From Deuterostichococcus epilithicus (lineage: Eukaryota > Chlorophyta > Trebouxiophyceae > Prasiolales > Stichococcaceae), in contig JAVTLE010000021.1 of assembly GCA_033439295.1 (NCBI GenBank), positions 496,009 to 560,008 of the forward strand: 64,000 nt of DNA. The letters are read 5' to 3'. The notes beneath the pieces are model-generated. The model was not told the origin of the DNA. It searched no databases and worked only from the letters and a program-made list of their open reading frames with translations. Below are positions 32,301 to 41,646 of the stretch, in pieces; the stretch's first letter is position 1; each line of letters begins with the position of its first letter. The translations under genes and the position numbers were made by a program.

Positions 32301-33026
32301 GAGTCATGCACTCAGCCGCAGGGGTCGGCTCACGCAGCAAGGGTCTTCTACGGATGACAGCGCTAATGCCAACACAAGTCAACACACACATTATTGCGGT
32401 CAGTCGACATGGCCATGTCAAAGAGCCACAAAAGACGAGGAAGGTTAATTCGTTGAAGCGCACATTTTCGAGGCACTGCACCTCAAAACATTCGCCGCAA
32501 CTCTGCATGGAATATGACAGCTTTGGGCGTGATCTTAACTTTCGCAACTCACACGCACGGCGCTTGCATCCGCCCTGGCCAGCGAGTCGTCAGTCGTCAC
32601 ACCGCACTGTAGTCCGAAGCTCACGCACATGGAGAGGCTCATCAATGTAAAAATGATTTGCAGTAGCAAGCGCGTCAACCGCCCAGTAAGGATAGTCTTC
32701 CCTGTCTAGCAGACCTAGAACAAAATGAACATTGGTCAAAAGTGCTTTGGTAAAACAGATTGCCATCTTACCGCCAGATCCGTGATGCTGCGTCATGCAG
32801 TCATCTTGATGATGTGTGCATAGCGCACCAAACCCGCAGCTGCCCTGCATTACCAGCAACAATATAACGTTGACGGCCAAGTGCCGAAGTTGCAGGCGTG
32901 AAACTGAACATGGTGAAATAATTGGTACCTGACCGCCAGATCCGTGATACTGCATCATGCAGTCAACTTGATGTGTGCATACGCGCGCCTCTGAGGTGCC
33001 GTAGGACGGAGAGTTGGGGTCCATGC
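28337..33026 (-). CDS. Expansin-like secreted protein with polyserine and Cys-rich tail (5' end unresolved)
   Basis: Spliced exons rebuild both expansin domains: 33026..32989 (MDPNSPSYGTSE), 32844..32829 (GSCGFG), 32714..32629 (LLDREDYPYWAVDAL), 32502..32464 (SCGECFEVQCLEN), 32280..32212 (NNRTIVIMI), 31949..31887 (ADSCPECESNHLDLQALTWA), 31560..31420 (INLQYRRVEC), 31390..31334, 31060..31031, 30864..30796 (LWEDMNNLWGATWE) and 30510..30475 (VDVRIIANNGAE). The first half is the six-stranded double-psi barrel with its paired cysteines; the second is the C-terminal expansin domain. Extensions follow: 30239..30039, an exon starting at 29609 with a run of about 20 Ser, and 28618..28337 with TCGNCGDGCGS. 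Expansins loosen walls without hydrolysis. The HFD-type motif reads HLDL here. A signal peptide is expected, but its exon was not found. Junctions between 29609 and 28618 are incomplete. Confidence 0.7.
29335..29394. repeat. (CTG)20 microsatellite coding for polyserine
   Basis: Twenty perfect CTG units on the plus strand. Read on the minus strand in the frame of the expansin-like gene they are AGC codons and give a Ser run inside a Pro/Ser/Asn/Thr-rich linker. The run would vary in length by slippage without breaking the frame. Confidence 0.9.
31651..31701. repeat. Short imperfect tandem repeat in an expansin-gene intron
   Basis: actttaaatgagagtctcat is followed directly by a second copy starting actttaaattatgagagt. 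The AT-rich repeat lies in the intron between 31949..31887 and 31560..31420. Confidence 0.6.
32767..32828 (-). repeat. Intron start sharing ~60 bp with the preceding intron (copy 2)
   Basis: On the minus strand, the intron after the 16-nt exon begins gtgcgctatgcacacatc and stays nearly identical for about 60 bp to the start of the intron before that exon (32931..32988). The copies end in a shared cacggatctggcggt. Confidence 0.8.
32829..32844 (-). other. 16-nt micro-exon of the expansin-like gene
   Basis: Encodes GSCGF plus one base, the core of the expansin CGFG motif. It is flanked by a cag acceptor and a gtgcgc donor. Including it joins SYGTSE to LLDREDY in frame and gives the expected family pattern. 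Confidence 0.75.
32931..32988 (-). repeat. Intron start sharing ~60 bp with the next intron (copy 1)
   Basis: On the minus strand the intron after 33026..32989 begins gcgcgcgtatgcacacatc and is nearly identical for about 60 bp to the start of the next intron (32767..32828). Here the donor is GC instead of GT. Confidence 0.8.
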
Positions 33027-34832
33027 CTGCAGCCAGACCGGATGCAACTTGCATTGTGACGAGCGACACCCATTGTTGAGCGCAATCAGTGTATGCAGAA
33101 AGGTGACTGAATGACGTCAAGAAATGCGCCGCGTGATGAGTGCTCAGAAAAGGATGGTCGAAGCCATGCCGCACCATCAGGAGCCCCGCCTGCATCAGCA
33201 GATGAATAAGTTGAATGCGCCAGGCAGGAGCTGGGCGGATGGATTGGTAAAAGTGACGGCGTACAGCATAGCAAGATGCAGTGAAACTGCAGGAAATCAT
33301 CTCCGATGACTGATGCGCTGCTTGGACGTATGCAAAGGCTCAACGATTGGCTTCAACGTTGACTTCAGCACCCACCGTAGAAGGTCGCGTAGCCTGGCTC
33401 CCAATTCGTGACGGCAGTGACTGCCACCGCCACTTGCAGATGGCTGCACAAGACCGCGATAGTCGCCACAAGCCAGGGTGGTAGTAGCCTGCCGATCCGA
33501 GAGCGTCCCATGCCGGCCATGGTCAATGGCGAGCGGGCTTTGCAGCGGCGGACCTACAGACATCGCCATGGTCATGCCGCTTCAATCCGTTGGAAGAGAA
33601 CGACGCAGCAGTTTGAGTTGAACGTCCTGGATCGCCAGATTCCTCCTGTAAGTTCGACCCCTCAGGATGTCTATCGATGGTCAAATGCAGGTCTTCCTAC
33701 GGCCTTGAACGCCATCACGCACATAAAAGCCGAAACTTGACTGCTCAACCCTGGAGACGTGGCACTTAAGGGCAAAAATCCCCGTAGCATTGCAAGGAGG
33801 CACAAGGTGCGTGGCGCCAACTCTCCTGTACGTGCATGACCTGGACCCTGATGACCAGCAGTCCGACAGCGCATGCAGGGGTGACCTAGGAATTTGTTCA
33901 CCGCCGAAGAACAGGTGAACCGAGGGCGATAATTTTCAGGTCCCTGAAGCCAAGGAACCGACTCCTGAACTGTCGTACGATCTCGTGCTGGCCAAGTCGT
34001 GCAGTCGTGTCGAGTAGGCACCTTTGCCCCGTCGTTTGAACAGTGTATCCGCAAGAACGTGACTGCTGCAGCAAGAAACCCGTTGCTTGCACGCGTAGAG
34101 AGGGGTGCGTACTCGTCTGCTATGTGCAGCGCAGACGGCTGTCTGCAGAAGACCCCGGCGGTCAGCGGTCAGTGGGCAGCTGAAAAGCCGCGGTACCGCC
34201 AATTATTCTACCTGCGGTTGTTGAAGGCTGGCGCAGAAACGGTGAAGTATACTTCGGTCCGTCGTCGGCCCGCGCCAGAGGTTGATCGCGGACGTTGGAC
34301 CGAGTCGCTGGCCACTGACCGCTGCTAGCAGCTGCTAGCGCTGCTGTTTGAGTGGGGGGCTGGACTTCGTGCACGTGCCAGACGGACTCAAAACGAATCT
34401 AGACGACCGGCATACTGAGGATTCGGCCGAAATGTCCTCATCCTCTGCTGAGCTGCTGGTACTTTTGGCCCCGTCGTAGCAACTTGGACCGACTGTGTTC
34501 AATCAAGACGATCGCCCCACACGAGCTCGTGCATCAAGCGTGTGCTAACTTCACAAACGTCGAAAAGATTGCCCTAGCTAGCGATTCGAGACTGCCTAGC
34601 CATGGACGATGGCTGCTGCGACTCCGGTGAGTTCTATGGTACACGAAAATCCACACCTCCTTTAAGAATACCTATGCCGGCGCCACCTCTTTAACGCATG
34701 TACATACACGTCCGGCAGGCATGTACCTCTGTTGCATGCATGGTCCTGCCGCCTATGGTAGGCATACCACTGCACAGCCGCCCCGGAACCTCTGTCTGCC
34801 CGCCACTTGAGTACATGCATCTTGAACCAGGA
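33027..34832. other. Region upstream of the expansin-like gene, no further exon assigned
   Basis: It should contain the missing first exon(s) and promoter of the expansin-like gene and the 3' UTR of the next minus-strand gene. GC is lower than in coding parts. I see only chance open frames. Confidence 0.4.
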
Positions 34833-37800
34833 CTACCGGCGGAAAACTGCCTGCAGGATGCCGCTCAGGCTCGCCTCGGGCGTGCGTGGCATGATCATCG
34901 GCTGCACCGCGAAATCGTACCGCAGGCCCACTTTGAACCCTGCGGTATGCAGCGAGAGCCTGGTGACTGCAGCATTGCATCACAAGAGTCCGAACACACC
35001 ACGCACCTGATACTACATGCGCCAGCACCACGATTGCTGCGCTACCCTGGTTCACTAGGGGTCTGGCCCCACTGCACTGGCAGCGTATGATCTGCCACAT
35101 TGCACGCAACCGAGGGAATGCTCGAACAAGCCGGCCACCGCCTGCGCTGGCGCACTGCTGCCGGGCAGGCTGCACAATGAACAGAGCAACGAACAAACGA
35201 ACACAGGCGCACCGGGCAGCAGGTCGAGGCCGAAGCCGGCCGGCGATGGCACTCCCGATGGCAGCTTGCCGCCACTTCTGCCGCCGCCTGCCGCGCCGCT
35301 GCCCGGCACAGCAGCGACTAGCGCCGAAGAGTCCAGCTGCCGCACCCGCACCAGGCCAAATTCCTCTGCCGCCACCTGTGCACTGGCGTCCGACGGCGCC
35401 GCGGCCGAGCTGCGGCGGCAGGTTCAGAGCAGTCGTGCATCGGGGAGGAGCTTGGGGACTGCTTCCCTGCGGCAGCTGCATGCTTGGTCATCTTACGCCC
35501 GCATTGCACAGCATTGCACAGCCTGCATGCAGGGTACATCGGCGGGATGTGCGGGCGCAGCAGGCCAAACCTGGCGCAGCCCGCCAGGCTGTCGCCGACA
35601 CAGCAGGCGGGCCAGGCTCAGCAGCACTCCGGGGGCAGCAGCGCACCGGTAGACCTGCGTCAGCGCAACGCCGGGCGGCACGACGATGCGGCGCACGACG
35701 CGCCACTGCTTGGCGCCGGTCCCGGCAACATCCTCCTCAGACTCGATGGTGCCAGTCCACCGCTCGCCGCCGCCCACCTTCAGGCCCGCCAGCTTGCTGG
35801 CCCACTGCGCCAGCGCCACCTCCTGCGGCAGGGGGCGTCACGGGTAGGGCGTCGGAGGCGGGTCATGTGGAGGCACGGCATCTGCCAGCGCATTGGTGCA
35901 CTAGCTTGCTGGACTAGCTCGCGCTAGCGAGGCCTCCTGCGGCGAGTGGTCGTACAGGGGCGATCAGTTCAGCCAGCAGGGCCGCTAGCGCCGGAGCGCC
36001 ACTGTTTCCGTCACTCAGCACCTGCACGATTGAGGCGCTGAGACGGGATGTTCTTGGCGCGCAGCCGCCAGGGGCTGCTCGCTGCCCACGCACTTTCTGC
36101 CGCTCACAATGCTGGCGTGAGGTTCATCAAGAGTTGCACATGTCTCTGGGGGCCGACACTGCAACCCTGTTTCGGGCCAGACGCCGTGATCTACTGTGGC
36201 AAGACGCACACCTTGGCAGAGGAGGTATAGCCGACGCCGTGCGCCGCCAGGTTGAACAGCAGCACCGGGCCCAGCTGCCCCGCATCCAGGTTCAATTTTT
36301 CCACCGCCAGCACCCCCCTGCAGCAAAACAGGCGGCAGTGCTGGCACCAGGCATGTCCGTGCCTGCCAGACCCGATGAAGGGCCCTTGCTCGGCTCAGCA
36401 CGCTGGTCCAAAACCAGTTCTCTAAACATCACACGAGCAGGATGGCAAGTACGGAAAACGGGAGGAAGGGAACCGGGACACACTCGCACCCAGCAGAGTA
36501 AGTCAGCGCCGCCATTTTGCACGCCACCACCGGCACCAGCTGCATGCACAAAGGGGACACAGTTGGCCCAGTCAGGGCTCGTTCCAACAAGGCACGAGTA
36601 TCGCAATGAGCAAAGTCCGCCCGCCTCCTTGATGGACGCCATGTACAGTCATGTGCATCCATTCGCACTCATGACCCTATGTCCCCACACCCACACGAAA
36701 ATCCAAGAAAAAAAAGCCTGCATCGCCTTCTCTGCGCGACTATGCATGGCCCACGTCGTGCATCTGTATGAACCGTCCTGCCACAGCTTGCCCGCGCAGA
36801 GGGGCCGGCCGCATGCTTGCGAACAGCCCCGTGCCTGCAGCAGCACGATGCTGACGTCGATGTCAGCGACGTGCACGCCGCCGGCGTCGGAGTAGGTGAC
36901 AGCAGATGCTCGGGCGGCGCTGCCGTCCACCTGCACCGACACCCTGTCCAGACGCGCCGCCACGGCCGTCGCTGCCGATGAGCTCCCGGCTGCAGCGCCT
37001 GCAGCAGAGATTGAACAGCATTCGACCTTCGTCAGCGAGCTGTTCAGAGCCAACTACTGAGCCAGCACTGTCCAGCATTCGTTGACTTCCAATGGGGGTG
37101 GGTTCAGTCGTCTGCCAGGGGCAGCCAGCATGTCCGAGTTCAGACTGCAGCCTGCTGGAGATGTGCGACGGCTGCTTTGCGTCCACCTCCTGCGGGTGGC
37201 CTTTGCATGACACAGGGGACGACCGACGACCGGATGGACCGAAGACCAGACTTGACCAAGACCGCACCTGGCTGCTGGCCGGCTGCAGCTGCAGGCCGCG
37301 CGGCCGCCCGAGCAGCGAGCGCCTTCATGTCGGAGCTGAGCCGCTCCGCGGCGCCCGACATGCGCTTGAAGACCGGCTCCCCCTGCCGCACCATCACGTC
37401 CACGTCCTCGGCCTCGACGATGAGCACTGCGCCGCCGTAGTTGCCGCCGCAGGCACCTTCGACGCCTCCGCCGCCGCTGCGAGCCGCCGGGCCCCGGCCG
37501 CTCGAGGAACCGGTCGCGGCGGCGCCGGCGCCTGCCGCCTCGGCTCCGCCGCCGGGCCCCGTCAGCGCAGAGGGCTTGCTGTCAAGCTCAGCGCTCAGCG
37601 CGCCGCTGAGGGCGCGCGTGGCGATGGTCTCAGGCGTGTCCACGACCACAAAGTCGCCATCGCCGTCGGAGGAGGGTTTGGCGGCGTCAGAGTACAGCAT
37701 CCGCACACCGGCCTTAGCGATGCGCACCGGCGTGATGTGTGCCGGCGCTCCCTTCCTGCCTGCAGGTCATGGCACGTGGTTCCGGGGTGAGTAGGATCGA

Positions 37801-39988
37801 GGGGGCCGGCGCTGAATGTGCGAAGCATTAAGGCTCACCTCAGAAGCCAGGGTCCACCACAAGCGCCACTGAATACATAATTGTGTGCAAAGTTCAGCAT
37901 GCACGCGCTGCTGCCCAGACGTGCGACCTTTAGGGTGCTGGCGGTCCAGACCCGCACTTGGGGAGGTGAAGGACGATGTCGTGGCGGTGAAGACGTCCTT
38001 GGGGGTGAGCTTGGCGCCCGACGGCGGCGGCGCCAGCGTTGGGGGAGAGGTGCTGCGGCTGTCTTTGTAGCTCACTGCCAGCTGCACGCACCAGCTTCGA
38101 CAGCTTTGAACCTTGGTAGGGCCCTTGCCACACTGACCCAGCAACACGAAGCCCGCTGTGATGCAAAGGCGCGCTGCCCGCTGCTACTCCTCGAGCAGAC
38201 GTCGGCGCAGGCTTGCATGAAGGCCACCAGAAAGGCAGAGGGTATGGCAGCTGCGTCACATTGTTCAGCACAACAAGGAGGTTGCTGACCTCGGACATGG
38301 TGACAGCAAGCTCTGTCACACTGTAGGAGAAGGCGACGCTCTCTGACACCGTCTCGAAGCAGCCGCCGCCTGCACGGCAGCACTTGATGGCATCATAAGC
38401 CGGACATGCACTGACAGCAACAGTGACAAACGGATGCTAAGCTCGCAAAGGCTGCAGAGCGCTTTGGAGTCGAAAGGCATGACATCAAGTACAGCGGGGT
38501 ACAGCCGACACCTGCACTGCTGCCCACGGCCGTTGCGCCACTGCTTTCAGGCGAGCCGATGCCCGGCAGGGCTGCGGCGGTGGAGATGCCAGCCACGCGT
38601 GGACGAGACGTGCAGCGCCTCGTCTCCAGTGCGATGCTCCGCAGCCCACGACTGCTGGCAGGCGAACACTCGACATGAGCAATTTACACAACACTGGGGG
38701 AGTATGCAGGGAAGAAGGGAAATGCGATTTGCGCGGTCTGAACGAAGTGTCAGCCAGCACCGAATGTCTGCCTCTGCACCCTGCATTCTGATAATGGTGA
38801 CATGTAGCGCGCCTGCCGAATTCCATGGTGAAGGCGGGCGAAACCGCCTCAAAATCGGCGATCGGGGTGCCGTCCAGCAACAGGGAACCGCCAGCCTTTT
38901 CGAAGCTCGATGTGAGGCCTAATGCCGTCACGCGCCCGCTGCCCGCCAAAGATTCGACCACCAATCGGCCCGGCCACATGCCCTTCACCTGCACACTCCA
39001 GGAAACATCCGGTCGGGTATGCTCCTGGCAACAACCCCGGATTTGCAGCACAATTTCCATGGCGGCCTGGCCCTAGTTGGCGACCAGCAAAGCAAGGCTG
39101 CGCGCGCAAACTCTGGACATCCTTGCACCTGAGCGATCTGCTCACACGTCAATAGCGAAGCTTTAGCAAGGCGAATGCTGCGGTTCCAACCCAGTCAGCT
39201 CATCACCAGGTAAGCCAGCTGGAAGTCCTTCAGGGCAACGTCGGCAGGCGGCAGCCGGTTCAGCGCGTGCAGCACGAGCGACAGGACCACGCCGCCGACA
39301 GAACCGATCATTTGCGTCAGAATGCTGGGTCCCCTGCACGGGGGCATTCTCTGGTGTGAGACGCTTTGAGATGTGCTGCCTTTGAAGGTCTGCTAGATAT
39401 GGGCTTGCAGGCATGCGAGCTGGTGTCACGGTGTCATATGGTGCTTACGAGGCGGCGTTTGCTGCGAGTTCGTAGCGCAGCGAGACTTGTACGCCCTGTG
39501 CAAGGATGACCATGCGAGCTGCGCCCGTCCGTGGTAGCGGCCGCCACGGAAGTACCACCTGACACTCCATGTTGCCAATCTGCAGCCGCTCCAGCTTCCG
39601 CGTCTGGAAAGACACGCTTTGATGTCAGCAAGTGGAGGATCTGTATGAAAGGTGCTCTCGGCAAGCTTTCGTCAAGTGGCACGACTCCAAGTTGCTAATC
39701 GTTCCGGAGTTTCTCACCAACGGTAAGCGCATGTCGAGCGCCTGCAGCTGAAAATGCACCGAGTCGCCGTGCCTGCTGAGCTGCAATTTGCGAGGCCGCC
39801 CGTTCCACAGCCACTGCGACAGCCTGCAGACAAGGTACGCGATCGTGTCAGCATTAACCACTGCCGATGCCGTGCACAATTGTGGTGCATCTAGCTGATA
39901 AGCCAGCTGCGTACCGTCGCAGCAGGAAGAAGCCCACTCCTAGTGCAACGATCGCCGCAGCAAACAGCCACTCGACCAATTCTTTCAT
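34833..39988 (-). CDS. Membrane-anchored beta-rich protein, possible bridge-like lipid-transfer protein
   Basis: Start at ATG 39988. Exon 1 (39988..39915) encodes MKELVEW and a membrane segment ([16 protein letters not shown]). Phase-consistent exons follow: 39823..39718, 39603..39449, 39324..39207, 39072..38817, 38571..38512, 38369..38290, one near 38085 ([16 protein letters not shown]), a long one from about 37760 ([24 protein letters not shown]), others with [19 protein letters not shown] and [16 protein letters not shown]. The last ends [14 protein letters not shown] and stops at 34833. Many short alternating-hydrophobic strands recur. The early segment [18 protein letters not shown] followed by [10 protein letters not shown] is like the 'IPW' segment at the start of chorein-type lipid-transfer proteins, and an N-terminal anchor occurs in the BLTP1/BLTP2 (SABRE-like) groups. 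That assignment is inference. Exon joins after 38290 are only partly fixed. Confidence 0.45.
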
Positions 39989-41085
39989 CTTTGCCAAGCG
40001 AGTGCGTGTAGTTTGCTTTCAAGTTGTGCCGCCAGAGGTGGACTGCTGGACGTAGCACGGCACACGCGTTTTGAGGCGCAATTACGACAGCAGGGTTGCA
40101 GTGAGTTGCACTGGTTCAGATTTGCCAACACTGAAACCAGGTCTGCAGCTGCCGACAAACCCTACTCGTGCCAGCTCAGAATTGATCAGTACTTTCGCAT
40201 CTTGGAGGTGGAACGCGTGTCGGGACGACTGCTGTGAGGGCCAGGCACACCTACAGCATCAGCACATCGCATGATTTCTACGGCATCCCGCACCTGGTTC
40301 TCAACGGTTGCCGTGCAGGCCAGCCTGCCGCAGCTTCCGGAGCGTTCTATCGTCGGGCCGTCTGGCCGAGGCACAGGCTGTGCCTACCAAGCAGCTGGCG
40401 CCCCGCGCGGCCAGTGGACTTACGGAACCTCCTAGTGCTTACGCGTGTCTGAACTCAGCCGGAGGAAGGGTCCAAGGCGAGCCGTACGTTCTTTTGCACG
40501 TGCGATCTTTGCCACGCCTATTTTTACGTGCTCGCGGCGCAGCCTCCGCGCTTGGCACTTCACGCTGAGTTCTGAAGCCTGTCCGGGCCGCGGCCGTCTG
40601 TCGCCCGCCTGTTGGACTCCTCACTGGTTGGCAGGCAGGTTGCGTGTCTTGTGCTTGCAGCGTTGTGCTGAGCATCTTCAGTACGCTCACAGCTTCCGGC
40701 AGTCGCCGAGGTGCTCGAGGTCGTGCCGCAGCTTGCCCTGGACCGGCCACCTCACCGCCAGTCTCCAAGCCTGCAAACTCACTGGGCTCAGGCACCACTT
40801 GGCACATCTGCAGCGGTGACGGCAGGCCGGTGAGGCAGGCAGGACTCAGCGAGCTCGTGAGCCTCGCCTCCGAGGACACTGGGCGACAGTGAGCCTGGGG
40901 GTCCTCTTGCGGCATCATGGGCGGTTGCGCTTCGGCGCCAGCGGACCGCCATGGCGCCCCGGGCAGCAAGGTGATACCCGACACTCGCATTCATGAGCCT
41001 CCGTGCCATGTCATCTGCCTACATATGCAGCAAACTTCCAGACTGTGCCCCCCTGACATTCTGACATAATCTTGCACACGTGCAG
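39989..41085. promoter_or_regulatory. Divergent intergenic region / unresolved 5' part of kinase C
   Basis: This lies between two divergently read genes. An open stretch around 40650-40890 ends GLSELVSLASEDTG at a possible gtgagc donor and might be an early exon of kinase C. Its phase does not join the next exon in the preferred frame, so I leave it unassigned. Confidence 0.35.
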
Positions 41086-41334
41086 GAACAGCAGCAGGCA
41101 GCGCAGCCATCAACAGCTGCAAAGCAGGATGGAGGACCGCCGCAGCAGGTGCCGCCGCCGCTGCAGCAGCAGCAACCAGTCAAGAGTCAGCTGCTGTCGC
41201 AGGAGAGTGCATCGTCGGTACAAGCAGAGTTTGTCGCTCGGAAGGCATATGCCAACAGCTCAGCGCACAGCACGCCAAGCACTAGCGCATCGCCAGGCTC
41301 GACGGACGTGCCCCTGGCAGAGCAGCCCCACACG
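41086..41334 (+). CDS. Gln-rich upstream exon, probably part of kinase C
   Basis: An 83-codon open exon in phase 0, bounded by a tgcag acceptor and a gtgagc donor. It reads EQQQAAQPSTAAKQ, then Pro/Gln-rich, then AEFVARKAYANSS and a Ser/Thr-rich end. It lies 313 bp before the first conserved exon of kinase C on the same strand, so it is most likely its variable N-terminus. Kinase D has no such exon at the same place. Confidence 0.5.
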
Positions 41335-41646
41335 GTGAGCGCTTTGCCATGCTTCCATCCAAAACGAGCCTTGGTGATTGCGTGTGGTTGGCGCAGGATG
41401 TGCGCAAACTGTTCATGTGCAAGGCTGGGCTGGCAGCGCCTTGGATGACTAACACGAGATGGGCTGCGACACAAGGTTAAAACCCAACTAGCATCAGCCC
41501 AAAGCGTGCGTTGGGCTGAGGATCAAGGCACAGCAACGACCCAGCAGGCCCGAGGGGAGTTGCCGCCGGCGGAAGCAGCGCATCTGAGGGCGCATCTATG
41601 CACTTGCTGTCTACATGGTTCACGAGCCCCTGCCGCGACGCAGGCT

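Noticed and set aside
32590-33300. Tandemly duplicated coding exon in the expansin gene (CTHHQDDCMTQHHGSGG and its twin)
   Set aside because: Family alignment needs SYGTSE-GSCGFG-LLDREDY to be contiguous, which puts both repeat copies inside introns. It is reported as an intron-start duplication instead.
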